Origin: Clostridiales bacterium
GTDB lineage: Bacteria; Bacillota; Clostridia; Oscillospirales; Oscillospiraceae
Direction of reading: 5' to 3'
Assembly (NCBI GenBank): GCA_004553495.1
Contig: SFLE01000001.1
Span: forward strand, 51,338 to 115,337
Length of the DNA: 64,000 nt
Shown here: piece by piece, positions 36,493-46,170 of the stretch
How the letters are laid out: each line of letters opens with the position of its first letter
Position numbering within the stretch: position 1 is the first letter of the stretch
Program-made: the position numbers and the translations under genes
The notes under the pieces: model-generated
Seen by the model: the letters and a program-made list of their open reading frames with translations, nothing else
What the model was told of the DNA's origin: nothing
The model's database searches: none

Positions 36493-38706
36493 TTATTCCT
36501 TGTTTTTTTTAGCCGTTGTTTTCTTCTTTGCGGCAGGCTTCTTCTCGGCGGGCTTTTTCTTATAGCCGCGCTTATCCTCCGGCACGAACTCCGGACAATC
36601 CTCGTTTATGCAGAACGATTTCTGTCTGCCTCTGCCGCTGGGCTTGAACAGTGTTTTGCCGCAGCTCGGGCAATTGTCCTTTGTGGGCACATACCATGTC
36701 ATGAAGCCCTTTATCTCGCTGCCGTCGGCGGCGGTGCCTCGCCACGGGCAGTCGGCTCCGCGCTCGCAGGCATAATAGGTGTTGCCCTTTTTCGAGGTGC
36801 GCTTGAGTATGCGGCTGCCGCATTTGGGGCACTTGCCGGGCATTTCGATGACCAGAGGCTTTGTGAAGCTGCACTCCGGATAAGCCGGACAAGCGAGAAA
36901 TCTGCCAAAGCGTCCGGACTTTACGACCATCTGCTTGCCGCAGACATCGCAGTACTCGTCGCTGAGCTCATCGGGGACCTTTATTCTCACGCCGTCAAGC
37001 GCTTTCTCGGCATCCTCGAGCTCGGTGCTGAAATCGCCGTAGAAGTCGCGCAGAAGCTGCTTCCAGTAGAGTTCGCCGCTCTCGACCTCGTCAAGCTCCT
37101 CCTCCATGTGGTTTGTGAACTTCAGATCGACTATATCGGGGAAGCGCTCCTCCATGAGCTGGGTGACCACTTCGCCGAGGTTTGTTGGCTTGAGGTATTT
37201 TCCGTCCTTAACGACATACTCATGCGAGGTTATCGTGGAGATCGTCGGCGCATAGGTAGACGGGCGGCCTATGCCCTTTTCCTCCATGGCTCTTATGAGC
37301 GTTGCCTCTGTATACCGCGCGGGCGGCTGTGTGAACTGCTGCTCGGGCAGCATCTTTTCAAGGTAAACGCGCTCGCCCTCTTCGAGGGTGGGCAGCTTGC
37401 TGCGGGGCTCGTCGCTCTCCTCGTCCTTGCTCTCCTCGTACACTGCGGTGTAGCCGGCAAAGCGCATTTCGGAGTAGTTAGAGCGGAATATATAGCTGTT
37501 TGCCTCAACATCTACGACGACATTGTCGTAAACGGCATTTGCCATCTGGCAGGCGGTGAAGCGTCCCCATATGAGGCGGTAGAGCCTGTACTGCTCGGGG
37601 GTGAGGTCCTTGCGCACGACATCGGGACTGAGCTCGATGTTCGTCGGACGGATCGCCTCGTGCGCGTCCTGCGCGCCGGACTTTGTCTTATACACGCGGA
37701 AGGAGCCGTGGTAATACTCCTTACCGTAGTGGTCTATGATATAGTTTTTCGCCGCCATGAGCGCCTCGTCGGAAAGGCGCAGAGAGTCGGTACGCATATA
37801 GGTTATGAGACCCACGGTGCCGTAGCCCTGAATGTCAACGCCTTCGTAAAGCTGCTGGGCGATAGACATGGTGCGGCGGGGAGTCATGCCGAGGCGGCGG
37901 CTTGCCTCCTGCTGGAGGGTCGAGGTTATAAACGGGGGCGAGGGCGAGCGGTGCTTCTTGCCGTGCTTGACGGTTTTGACCTTAAACGGCTCGTCCTTGG
38001 TCGCGTTTATAACGGTGTTTACCTCTTTCTCGGAGCGGAGCTCGAGCTTTTTATCGTCCTTGCCGTAAAACCTTGCGGTAAACTTACCGTCGCCGCTATC
38101 GGTGCCGAATATCGCGTCGAGCAGCCAGTACTCCTCGCTTACAAAGCTTTTTATCTCGTTTTCGCGGTCAACGACCATGCGCGTTGCAACAGACTGCACT
38201 CTGCCCGCGGACAGTCCTCGGCGGATCTTTTTCCAAAGCAGCGGCGAAAGCTTATAGCCGACGAGACGGTCAAGAAGCCTCCTTGCCTGCTGCGCATCGA
38301 CGAGGTTATTGTCGATATCGCGCGGCTTGCCTATGCTCTCGGTGACGACCTTTTTGGTTATCTCATTGAATGTAACGCGTCTTGCGCGCTCATCGGGCAG
38401 AGCCAGAAGCTCCTTGAGATGCCACGAGATAGCCTCGCCCTCGCGGTCCGGGTCGGTCGCAAGATAAACGGTTTTGGCGTTTTTACTGAGCTTTTTGAGC
38501 TCGTCTATTATTTCCTTATGGTCCTTGACGGGAATGTACTTCGGCTCGAAATCATTTTCAATATCAATACCGAGCGTGCTCTTCGGGAGATCTCTGAGAT
38601 GTCCCATGGACGCTACGACCTTATAATCACTGCCAAGGTATTTTTCTATCGTCTTCGCCTTTGCCGGCGACTCGACGATAACGAGATTTTTCTTTGCGCT
38701 GGGCAT
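36493..38706 (-). CDS. topA: DNA topoisomerase I
   Basis: Type IA topoisomerase that relaxes negative supercoils. The 737-residue protein has an N-terminal Toprim domain ([17 protein letters not shown] and [14 protein letters not shown]), the catalytic Tyr in [14 protein letters not shown] near residue 300, and three C-terminal zinc ribbons ([12 protein letters not shown] and CPSCGK each paired with a second Cys pair). The last ribbon is followed by a tail rich in Lys, Ala and Pro (from about 712) likely to bind DNA. It lies between dprA and trmFO. Confidence 0.98.
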   Translation of the reverse strand: MPSAKKNLVIVESPAKAKTIEKYLGSDYKVVASMGHLRDLPKSTLGIDIENDFEPKYIPVKDHKEIIDELKKLSKNAKTVYLATDPDREGEAISWHLKELLALPDERARRVTFNEITKKVVTESIGKPRDIDNNLVDAQQARRLLDRLVGYKLSPLLWKKIRRGLSAGRVQSVATRMVVDRENEIKSFVSEEYWLLDAIFGTDSGDGKFTARFYGKDDKKLELRSEKEVNTVINATKDEPFKVKTVKHGKKHRSPSPPFITSTLQQEASRRLGMTPRRTMSIAQQLYEGVDIQGYGTVGLITYMRTDSLRLSDEALMAAKNYIIDHYGKEYYHGSFRVYKTKSGAQDAHEAIRPTNIELSPDVVRKDLTPEQYRLYRLIWGRFTACQMANAVYDNVVVDVEANSYIFRSNYSEMRFAGYTAVYEESKDEESDEPRSKLPTLEEGERVYLEKMLPEQQFTQPPARYTEATLIRAMEEKGIGRPSTYAPTISTITSHEYVVKDGKYLKPTNLGEVVTQLMEERFPDIVDLKFTNHMEEELDEVESGELYWKQLLRDFYGDFSTELEDAEKALDGVRIKVPDELSDEYCDVCGKQMVVKSGRFGRFLACPAYPECSFTKPLVIEMPGKCPKCGSRILKRTSKKGNTYYACERGADCPWRGTAADGSEIKGFMTWYVPTKDNCPSCGKTLFKPSGRGRQKSFCINEDCPEFVPEDKRGYKKKPAEKKPAAKKKTTAKKNKE

Positions 38707-38715
38707 TTATTATCC

Positions 38716-39936
38716 TCATTTCATATTAATATTCAGCGAAAAGCGCTTGCCCGTCTCCTGCCGGACATAGCCCTTTATCTGGAGCAGCGTTAGATCCGCG
38801 AGCACCTTTGCGGGCGGAAATCCGCTGCGCTCGATTATCGTGTCAACATGAAGCGAGCTTTCATCCATGGCTCCGATTATCTTCAGTTGGCTCGGACTGA
38901 GCCCCTCCAGCTGTTTCTTCAAGTCAATATAAGCCGCGTCAGGTGCCTTGTCAACAACTTTTTTCGTGCATTTTTCGTCAGGAGCGGCTTTTGAGCCCTC
39001 GTTTTGGCTCTGTGTGAGCGCCATCGGAATGAGCCGTCCGGTGTCTTTAAACCTGACCTCTCTGAGCTTATCCGGATAAAACGCGGCAAACTCGCTGACC
39101 ACATCCCAGCCGTTGGTCACGGGCTTTGCACCCTCTTTTATAAGAAGGTTCGTGCCCTCGCTGCTCGGCTGGTCGGCATTGCCGGGAACGGCAAATATCT
39201 CCTTGCCCTGATCGGCAGCCTCGCTTACGAAAAGCCTTGTTCCGCTGCGCATAGGCGCTTCGATCACGGCAACGCCGAGCGAAAGTCCGCTCGTTATGCG
39301 GTTTCTCGCGCGGAAAAATGAGCTGTGCGGCTTTGTGCCAGGCGCATATTCGCTTATAAGTGCGCCCGTGAGCGCTATCTCATGCGAGAAGCTGCTCTTA
39401 TCAAGCTCGTGCGGCAAGCCGAGAACGCCAATGACCTGCCCCTCGGCATAGAGCGCGCCCTCAGCCGCGGCGGAATCGACGCCGCGCGTTAAGCCGGATA
39501 TGACCGTCGCGCCGCATTTTGCTATCTCATAGCCCATGCGCATTCCCATTTTGAGCCCGTAGTGCGTCGCTTTGCGGGTACCGATTATAGCTATCGCCGG
39601 AAGCGCGTCGATATTCGGGAGCCTTCCCTTGACATACAAAACCGCTGGCGGCAGGTTAATATTACGCAGGCGCTCGGGATAGCGCGCATCGACAAGAGTT
39701 ACAATATCTATTTTCGTGCTTTCGCACTTTTCGAGTATGCGCTTTGCCGTTTCAAGGCTCCGCTTTTCAAGCTGCTGCGCACCGTCCTTATCGCGCGGGA
39801 GGATGCGCTCGAGTTCGCCCTTTGGGGCGTTGTACACATTCTCCGGCGTTTCATAATGCGAAAGCAGCGCGGCTACGGTTTTCGCGCCCACCTGAGGCGT
39901 GTTTGAAAGCCATAGCCAATACAGCACATCATCCAT
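38716..39936 (-). CDS. dprA: DNA processing protein DprA
   Basis: DprA loads RecA onto incoming single strands during transformation and is widespread in Firmicutes. The 406-residue protein has a short SAM-like N-terminal region, the Rossmann-like core (IIGTRKATHYGLKMG, TVISGLTRGVDSAAAEGAL, RNRITSGLS and GNADQPSSEGTNLLIKEGA), and a C-terminal winged-helix region (LDESSLHVDTIIERSGFPPAKVLADLTLLQIKGYVRQ, read as about residues 350-395). topA follows by 10 bases. Confidence 0.96.
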   Translation of the reverse strand: MDDVLYWLWLSNTPQVGAKTVAALLSHYETPENVYNAPKGELERILPRDKDGAQQLEKRSLETAKRILEKCESTKIDIVTLVDARYPERLRNINLPPAVLYVKGRLPNIDALPAIAIIGTRKATHYGLKMGMRMGYEIAKCGATVISGLTRGVDSAAAEGALYAEGQVIGVLGLPHELDKSSFSHEIALTGALISEYAPGTKPHSSFFRARNRITSGLSLGVAVIEAPMRSGTRLFVSEAADQGKEIFAVPGNADQPSSEGTNLLIKEGAKPVTNGWDVVSEFAAFYPDKLREVRFKDTGRLIPMALTQSQNEGSKAAPDEKCTKKVVDKAPDAAYIDLKKQLEGLSPSQLKIIGAMDESSLHVDTIIERSGFPPAKVLADLTLLQIKGYVRQETGKRFSLNINMK

Positions 39937-39940
39937 AGCT

Positions 39941-40690
39941 CTACCTCGACATTTCCCACATGACGACCGATGCAGCTACCGCTGCATTGAGCGACTCAGA
40001 CTGCGGATTCATCGGGATTATTATTTCTCCGCCGCATATATTGAGAAGCTCCCTCGACAGTCCCCTGCCCTCGCTGCCGATGGCAACGGCGCTGCGGTGA
40101 AGCTCGGTGCACCGTATGTCGGCAGCGCGATCGCTCAGCGCCGCTCCGAACAGCGGCAGGCACCAGCGCTGAGTGAAGCCGTCAAGCTGCTCAATGCTCA
40201 TGCGCAGAACTCTCTGACGGAAAATGGCACCCATGCTCGCGCGAACGGTTTTGGGGTTATACAGATCTGCGCAGGCTCCGACCATTATGACGGCGTCGAT
40301 ATTGAAAGCGTTAGCTCCCCTTATGACCGTTCCGACATTGCCGGGGTCCTGAAGATTTTCAATGACTATGACCCGCTCGGGCTTAAAGTCATCGTCAAAT
40401 TCAGGGATAGCGACCGTGAACACGGGTCCTGGTCCCGAGCGCAGGGGCGAGGCATACTCGACGAGATCCGACGGAGCGCAGTACTGCTCAACGCTTTCGG
40501 GAAGCTCCATAGTCTCGGCTCCCTCGCGCCAGAGCACCTGCTTTACATCGGCTCCGAAGCTGAGCGCTTCTTTGAGCGTTTTCTCCCCATCGCATATAAA
40601 CTGCGAGCACTCCGCGCGGTAGCCGTTATCCGAGGCGACGGCGCGCATATGGCATATTATTCTGTTTTTTCTTGAGCTTATCTTTTCCAT
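39941..40690 (-). CDS. TrmH-family (SpoU) RNA 2'-O-methyltransferase
   Basis: This 249-residue SPOUT methyltransferase has an N-terminal substrate-binding domain and the three SpoU motifs: VIENLQDPGNVGTVIRGANAF near 105, an SMGAIFR segment, and the knot-forming AIGSEGRGLS with PMNPQSESLNAAVAASV near the C-terminus. It methylates a ribose in rRNA or tRNA; the position cannot be told. It is the first gene of the long operon reaching leuS, behind a good sigma-A promoter. Confidence 0.93.
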   Translation of the reverse strand: MEKISSRKNRIICHMRAVASDNGYRAECSQFICDGEKTLKEALSFGADVKQVLWREGAETMELPESVEQYCAPSDLVEYASPLRSGPGPVFTVAIPEFDDDFKPERVIVIENLQDPGNVGTVIRGANAFNIDAVIMVGACADLYNPKTVRASMGAIFRQRVLRMSIEQLDGFTQRWCLPLFGAALSDRAADIRCTELHRSAVAIGSEGRGLSRELLNICGGEIIIPMNPQSESLNAAVAASVVMWEMSR

Positions 40691-40697
40691 AGAAAAT

Positions 40698-40726
40698 AAT
40701 TTATATCACAACTCAGAGTTTGTCAA
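40698..40726 (-). promoter_or_regulatory. Sigma-A promoter heading the trmH-like to leuS block
   Basis: Minus strand TTGACA (40721-40726), 17-base spacer, TAAATT (40698-40703), ending a few bases before the ATG at 40690, so the mRNA leader would be very short. An overlapping TATAAA at 15-base spacing is an alternative -10. Confidence 0.65.
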
Positions 40727-40750
40727 ACACATACATTAAATACATACGCG

Positions 40751-40772
40751 AAAAAACCGCGTGTAACGCGGT
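40751..40772 (-). terminator. Terminator of the phosphodiester glycosidase gene
   Basis: On the minus strand ACCGCGT pairs with ACGCGGT around a three-base loop and is followed by six T. It lies five bases past the stop codon at 40778. Confidence 0.85.
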
Positions 40773-40777
40773 CTTTT

Positions 40778-42070
40778 CTATCCATATATCCATGCATTCG
40801 GCAGATAGCGGCACCGTATCTCCGGATTTGAGCACTTGGTTATATACTCTCCGTCGTACCACATTACCGAACTCGTTCCGCCGTCCATGTTCATTGCCTG
40901 ATACGCATCGTATCCGAGCAGGATCTCTGTGCAGTCGGGAAGCCCGATGCCGAGAGACCTGCCGGGAAGTCTGCCCTCTATGACGAGGAGCATGACATCA
41001 CCGTCGCGCGACTGGGAGACAACAGTCCTCGGCTGTATGGAGCGGAACGCCGACTGCGCGTCTATGAGCGCTTCGCCATCGATGATGAGCGCAGGGGTAA
41101 ACTCAACGGCATCACGCGCGTTGGGAGACACCTTGGTATCGGCATCGACAATATACATTTTGTTATCGGTTCTGAACTCCATACGCTTTCTGCCGTAAGC
41201 CGTATGGTATCCATATTCCTTGCCGCTGCAAATGGTCAAGCCGTCAACGGTACCGCCGCTGCCAACACCGTCGGCATCATAAAAGCCGCTGGCGTTTACT
41301 CCGACTACACCCTTGCAGCGCGGCACAAAGTCCTCGAGGAACTCGCCGTAAGAGCCGATATGCTCGGCGATGCAGCAGCGAATATCCTCCGGATTTTTGA
41401 GGATGGCGAGCACGCCCTGATAGTTGGAGCCCTTGACGCGCACGAGCAGCACGCCCTTTTTGGCGTTTATGGCGAGCACCTGATCGCCCTGCTTTGTTTT
41501 GATGGTAGTGCCCTCGTCGTCAAGTCCGGCTTCGTTAATATTGAGCTCCATCAGCGATTTCTTATTCTGGCTCGGATGCGCCTTCAGATATGCCTCGAGC
41601 GAGCTTTTGTCGATCTCGTCAAACATCTCGTAAAAGCTGCCGTCGTCCTTTTGCTCGACCTTATGCGTCCACTCGCTTTCTATGCCCTGCTGGGCATCCT
41701 GAGCGGCGTTAACATTTGCCATAACCTCGGCAATAACATCGTCGGGAAAGAAAAGCTCGGCGAGCCACTGGTGGCTCATGGTCTGCATTGCGGTCTCGAT
41801 ATATGCGTCGCGCAGGTTCTTTATAAACGGTATTTTCGTATACACAACGAATGTATACAATCCCGCGAGCACTGCAAACACGCTGACTAAAACGATGAGC
41901 GTTTTTCTGAGCTTATGCTGCTTCTTTTTCTTTTTAATTTTCTGCACACGCTCGGCGCCGTCTACGGGTTTTTTCTCTACCGGCGTTACCTTGACAGGTC
42001 TTGCCTGCTTTGATGCCGAGGGACGGGGGGCTGTGGTAGTTCTTGTTGATTTTGAGCTGAATATCTTTAT
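40778..42070 (-). CDS. Phosphodiester glycosidase (NAGPA domain) membrane protein
   Basis: The C-terminal half (from about residue 205 of the long form) is a NAGPA/DUF2233 domain: GVNASGFYDADGVGSGG, AFRSIQPRTVVSQSRDGDVMLLVIEGR and YQAMNMDGGTSS are typical. Homologues cleave GlcNAc phosphodiesters in glycan or teichoic-acid turnover. One membrane helix (TLIVLVSVFAVLAGLYTFVVY) follows a basic tail. The start is uncertain: a GTG at 41947 has no ribosome site, while an ATA at 42070, in the same open frame, has AGAAGGA at 7-base spacing and lies about 28 bases after a good promoter, giving 430 residues with a basic, Ser/Thr/Pro-rich cytoplasmic tail. I annotate the longer form. Confidence 0.8.
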   Translation of the reverse strand: MKIFSSKSTRTTTAPRPSASKQARPVKVTPVEKKPVDGAERVQKIKKKKKQHKLRKTLIVLVSVFAVLAGLYTFVVYTKIPFIKNLRDAYIETAMQTMSHQWLAELFFPDDVIAEVMANVNAAQDAQQGIESEWTHKVEQKDDGSFYEMFDEIDKSSLEAYLKAHPSQNKKSLMELNINEAGLDDEGTTIKTKQGDQVLAINAKKGVLLVRVKGSNYQGVLAILKNPEDIRCCIAEHIGSYGEFLEDFVPRCKGVVGVNASGFYDADGVGSGGTVDGLTICSGKEYGYHTAYGRKRMEFRTDNKMYIVDADTKVSPNARDAVEFTPALIIDGEALIDAQSAFRSIQPRTVVSQSRDGDVMLLVIEGRLPGRSLGIGLPDCTEILLGYDAYQAMNMDGGTSSVMWYDGEYITKCSNPEIRCRYLPNAWIYG

Positions 42071-42105
42071 TGGGTGTTCCTTCTTTCGATAAGCAGATAG
42101 GGTTT

Positions 42106-42134
42106 ATAATACAATAAGACGACTCAAATGTCAC
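42106..42134 (-). promoter_or_regulatory. Sigma-A promoter of the phosphodiester glycosidase gene
   Basis: Minus strand GTGACA (42129-42134), 17-base spacer, TATTAT (42106-42111), each 5 of 6 to consensus. It lies between polC and the glycosidase gene. Confidence 0.8.
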
Positions 42135-42162
42135 TATTGTTCCGAAAATCTTTACAATTTTT

Positions 42163-45100
42163 TTAGAAGCCCTCAAAAAGATTTATCTGCGAGCTCTCCG
42201 GCATCTCGCCGAAGGCCCCCATGCGGCGCAGGGTCTCAAGGTGGGTGGTACTGACCTTGGGGCAGGCCGCGCTGACCTCCTCGACGGATATATAGCTCTG
42301 ACCGTTTTTCGTGCAGTTTTCGAGATCGACCGCGGCAGCCTCGCCGAGACCGGCAATAGCCACAAAAGGCGGACGGAGCTTCCCGTCGGAGGTTATCTTG
42401 AATTTGGTAGCGCTTGACTCATAAAGATCAATTGGAGCAAAGTCAAAGCCGCGCATATAGAACTCGTATACCGACTCAAGGGTCGTAAGAATACTGTCCT
42501 CGTTGGCAGTGGCATCGTCCTTCTGCCGGAGTTCGTTTATTTTGCGGCGCACCTCGTCCACACCGGCGGTCATCATCTCGGCATCGAAGCTGTTTTTCTG
42601 ACTGCGGCGGTAGAAATACGCACTGTAAAACGCGAGCGGCTCATGCACCTTGAACCATGCGATGCGGAAAGCCATCATAACATACGCAACGGCGTGGGCC
42701 TTCGGGAAAAGGTAGGCTATCTTACGGCAGGACTCAATATACCAGTCCGGAACATCGAGCGAGCGCATCTGTGCTTCGGCATCTCCGGGGAATTCGCCGC
42801 TTTTCTTTACCTTGCCCTTTCGCACCGCCTCCATCGTCTTGAACGCCAGCGAGGGCTCCATTCCCCTCTGTATGAGATAGAGCATTATATCGTCTCGGCA
42901 GCCTACGGTCTCGTTAACGGTAGCTATGCCGTTAACGATGAGGTCGCGGATATTGCCCGCCCACACATCGGTGCCGTGGGAGAAGCCGGATAGGCGCACG
43001 AGCGTGTCAAACTGAGTAGGCTGAGTGTCAACGAGCATCTGGCGCGTAAATCCGGTGCCGAACTCCGGTATGCCGATGCTGCCGGTCTTGCCGATAATAT
43101 CATCGTCCTCCGGAAGTCCCAGAACGGTGGGCGTTGTGAATATCTTCATCGTGTCGGGGTCGGAGAGCAGTATCTCACGGGCGTTAACGCCCGTTGCGTC
43201 CTCGAGCATTCTTATCATCGTGGGGTCATCGTGACCGAGCTCGTCGAGTTTCAAGAGGTTCGACTCCATGCAGTGATATTCAAAATGCGTTGTGACTATG
43301 CCGCTTTTAGGGTCGTCCGCCGGATGCTGCACGGGGCAGAAGTCCGTTACATCCATGTCCTGCGGGATAACAACCAGACCGCCGGGGTGCTGACCGGTCG
43401 TGCGCTTTACGCCGACAAGTCCCTTTGCAAGACGGTTTTCCTCGACCTTTGTCACGCGTATATCGCGCTCCTCGAGGTACTTTTTAACATAGCCGTATGC
43501 CGTTTTCTCGGCAAGCGTTCCTATGGTTCCGGCGCGGAAAACATGGTCCGAGCCGAAAAGCTCTTCGGTGTACTTATGCGCCTGAGCCTGATACTCGCCG
43601 GAGAAGTTAAGGTCTATATCGGGGGTCTTTTCATTTCCGGGGAAACCGAGGAAGGTCTCAAACGGAATGTCAAAGCCGTCCTGCCGCATGAGGGTGCCGC
43701 AGTCAGGACAGTTTTTCGGCGGCATATCCGCGCCGCAGCCGTAAGAGCCGTCGGTTATAAACTCCGAGTGCCTGCACTTGGGGCAGACATAATGCGGCGG
43801 CAGCGAGTTGACCTCGGTAATGCCGGACATATACGCGACTATCGACGAACCGACGGAGCCTCGTGAGCCGACAAGGTAGCCGTGCTCAAGGGAGTTCTGC
43901 ACGAGCTTCTGAGCTGACATATAAATAACATCGTAGTTGTGGTCAAGTATTGTCGTAAGCTCCGTGTCAACGCGGGATTTTACTATCTCGGGCGGGTTTT
44001 CGCCGTAGATCTTATGCATCTTCCCGTATACGAGTTCCTTGAGGTCGCGCGCGGAGTTTTCGATCTTTGGCGGATACAGGTCCTTGGGCAGGAGCTCTAT
44101 CTCATCGACCATATCTGCAATGGCGCGAGTGTTTTCGATAACGACCTTGCGCGCCATCTCCTCGCCGAGATAGTCAAACTCCTTGAGCATCTCATCAGTG
44201 GTGCGGAAGAATATCGGGCAGCCGCGGTCGGCATCGGAAAACTTCTTTGCCGCCTGTAATATCTTGCGGTACTGCTCGTCCTCGGCATCGAGAAAATGCA
44301 CATCGCTTGCCGCGATAACGGGCTTACCAAGCTGTCTGCCTATCTCGATTATGCGGCGGTTATAGTCCTGCAGGACAGTGATGTCGCTGACAACGCCGTT
44401 ATCGACCAGAAATCCGTTATTGCCCAGCGGCTGAATTTCAAGATAATCATAAAACGATGCTATCCTGCGCAGCTCGGAATCGCTCGCGCCATGCATCACC
44501 GCACCGTACAGCTCGCCCATGCCGCACGCCGAGCCGACAAGCAGCCCCTCGCGGTGCTTTATCAGCAGGCTCTTAGGCATAGTTGGGGTCTTATGGAAAT
44601 ACTTGAGATAGGATTGCGACACGAGCTCGTACAGATTTTTGAGTCCGGCCTTGTTCTTTACAAGCAGTATCATATGCCGCGATCTTGCGTGATCGGCGGG
44701 CTTTATCTGAGAATAAACGCTCTGAATGTCGTTAACCGTCTTCGCGCCGCGCTCGGCAAGCATGGTGAGAAAACGCCCCATTATGCGTCCGCATACCAGT
44801 GCATCGTCGCTGGCTCTGTGGTGATTGAACTCAGGAAGGCTCAGGCGGTTTGAGACTATATCGAGCTTGTGCTTTTTAAGATCGGGCAAAAGCTCGCGCG
44901 AGAGAACGAGCGTGTCAAGATACACGGGCTCGAACTCTATGCCGTGGCGTCCTGCGGCTGCCGACATGAAGCCGGTATCGAAATCGGCGTTATGGGCAAC
45001 TATCGGGCGATCACCGACGAACTCAAGGAAGCTGCGCAGCGCCTCCTCCTCGGAGGGCGCGCCCTTTACATCGCGGTCGGTTATGCCGGTGAGCTGGGTT

Positions 45101-46170
45101 ATCTCCGCCGGAATGTGCATTCCGGGGTCAACGAAGGTGTTGAAGGTCTCCTTTATCTCGTTTCCGGCAAAAATTACGGCTCCGATCTCCGTCATGCGGT
45201 CAGAGCCCGCGTTGAGGCCGGTGGTCTCAATGTCGAACGCGACCATTTCGTCGTTCATATCGCGGTCGCAGTCGCCGTGAACGGCAAGACTTCCGTCCAT
45301 GTCGTTTACGAAATAGCACTCGCAGCCGTAGATTATCTTAACGCCGTGCTTTTTACCGGCTTTCCACATATCGGGGAATGCCTGCAGAACACCGTGGTCG
45401 GTCACGGCAATGGCGGGGTGACCCCAATAAGCTGCGCGCTTTACGATGGCTGCAGGGTCTGTCAGCGCATCGAGCGCGGAAAAGCGAGTGTGGACATGGA
45501 GCTCAACGCGCTTTTCCTCCGCGTTATCGGGGCGGATATACTTTTTGCCGACGACAATATCCTTGGGCTCAAGGATAATATCCTCGTCGTATCTGCTGTA
45601 TGTAACAAAGCCGTTGACCCTCAGATGGTCACCGACATTTATTTTGCTTATTATCGACTGGTCGTCCTCACCCTTTAGGAATTTTATGACTCGTATCGAG
45701 CCGGTGAGGTCTGTTATGTCAAAGCTGAGCATTGCACCGTCGCGCTTTTTGAGCTTGCGGCTGGTGACCTCAAATACATCGCCCTCAACGACCACTCTGC
45801 CGGAGTCCTGATTGAGTTCTTTCATCGGGGTGGGCGCTTTTTTGATGCCGTGTCCCATGAGGATCTTTCCGTCGCCGCCTGAGGGGGCTGCGCCCGACTC
45901 CGGAGCTGAGGTCTTTGCAGCCTTTGCCACCTCGGGACTGTCGGGCACTATGGCGACTTTTTTCAGCCCATAATCTGCGCGCAGAATGCCGCACAGCGCA
46001 TCGAGCTCTGCGGGGGCGGGAGTTCTGACAAACCACGCCCGCACGCTCATCGCGCCGCTTTCAACGCTTATTTCAACATCGGTGACATATGCTTTTTCAA
46101 GCCCGCCGCAGCTTGATACCTGACTTGCCGCGCCGGGGAATATTTCAAGAAATGAAGTATGCTCGCTCAA
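42163..46170 (-). CDS. polC: DNA polymerase III subunit alpha, PolC type
   Basis: PolC is the replicative polymerase of low-GC Firmicutes, with built-in proofreading. The 1335-residue protein has an OB fold (about 124-205), a PHP domain split around a DEDD exonuclease (VELHVHTRFSALDA near 222 and VAFDIETTGLN near 315), and the polymerase core (VGSRGSVGSSIVAYMSGI, a zinc site with CPKC and CPDC, and PDIDLNFSGEYQ for the catalytic Asp pair). The N-terminal region before the OB fold is about 100 residues shorter than in Bacillus (1437 residues). It overlaps the ispG stop by 4 bases. Confidence 0.98.
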   Translation of the reverse strand: MSEHTSFLEIFPGAASQVSSCGGLEKAYVTDVEISVESGAMSVRAWFVRTPAPAELDALCGILRADYGLKKVAIVPDSPEVAKAAKTSAPESGAAPSGGDGKILMGHGIKKAPTPMKELNQDSGRVVVEGDVFEVTSRKLKKRDGAMLSFDITDLTGSIRVIKFLKGEDDQSIISKINVGDHLRVNGFVTYSRYDEDIILEPKDIVVGKKYIRPDNAEEKRVELHVHTRFSALDALTDPAAIVKRAAYWGHPAIAVTDHGVLQAFPDMWKAGKKHGVKIIYGCECYFVNDMDGSLAVHGDCDRDMNDEMVAFDIETTGLNAGSDRMTEIGAVIFAGNEIKETFNTFVDPGMHIPAEITQLTGITDRDVKGAPSEEEALRSFLEFVGDRPIVAHNADFDTGFMSAAAGRHGIEFEPVYLDTLVLSRELLPDLKKHKLDIVSNRLSLPEFNHHRASDDALVCGRIMGRFLTMLAERGAKTVNDIQSVYSQIKPADHARSRHMILLVKNKAGLKNLYELVSQSYLKYFHKTPTMPKSLLIKHREGLLVGSACGMGELYGAVMHGASDSELRRIASFYDYLEIQPLGNNGFLVDNGVVSDITVLQDYNRRIIEIGRQLGKPVIAASDVHFLDAEDEQYRKILQAAKKFSDADRGCPIFFRTTDEMLKEFDYLGEEMARKVVIENTRAIADMVDEIELLPKDLYPPKIENSARDLKELVYGKMHKIYGENPPEIVKSRVDTELTTILDHNYDVIYMSAQKLVQNSLEHGYLVGSRGSVGSSIVAYMSGITEVNSLPPHYVCPKCRHSEFITDGSYGCGADMPPKNCPDCGTLMRQDGFDIPFETFLGFPGNEKTPDIDLNFSGEYQAQAHKYTEELFGSDHVFRAGTIGTLAEKTAYGYVKKYLEERDIRVTKVEENRLAKGLVGVKRTTGQHPGGLVVIPQDMDVTDFCPVQHPADDPKSGIVTTHFEYHCMESNLLKLDELGHDDPTMIRMLEDATGVNAREILLSDPDTMKIFTTPTVLGLPEDDDIIGKTGSIGIPEFGTGFTRQMLVDTQPTQFDTLVRLSGFSHGTDVWAGNIRDLIVNGIATVNETVGCRDDIMLYLIQRGMEPSLAFKTMEAVRKGKVKKSGEFPGDAEAQMRSLDVPDWYIESCRKIAYLFPKAHAVAYVMMAFRIAWFKVHEPLAFYSAYFYRRSQKNSFDAEMMTAGVDEVRRKINELRQKDDATANEDSILTTLESVYEFYMRGFDFAPIDLYESSATKFKITSDGKLRPPFVAIAGLGEAAAVDLENCTKNGQSYISVEEVSAACPKVSTTHLETLRRMGAFGEMPESSQINLFEGF

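Noticed and set aside
36079..38793. 904-residue open frame on the plus strand opposite topA and trmFO
   Set aside because: It is antisense to two clear genes, has no recognisable family or ribosome site, and the sense-strand motifs of TopA and TrmFO are intact. Codon bias of the sense genes keeps the opposite frame open.
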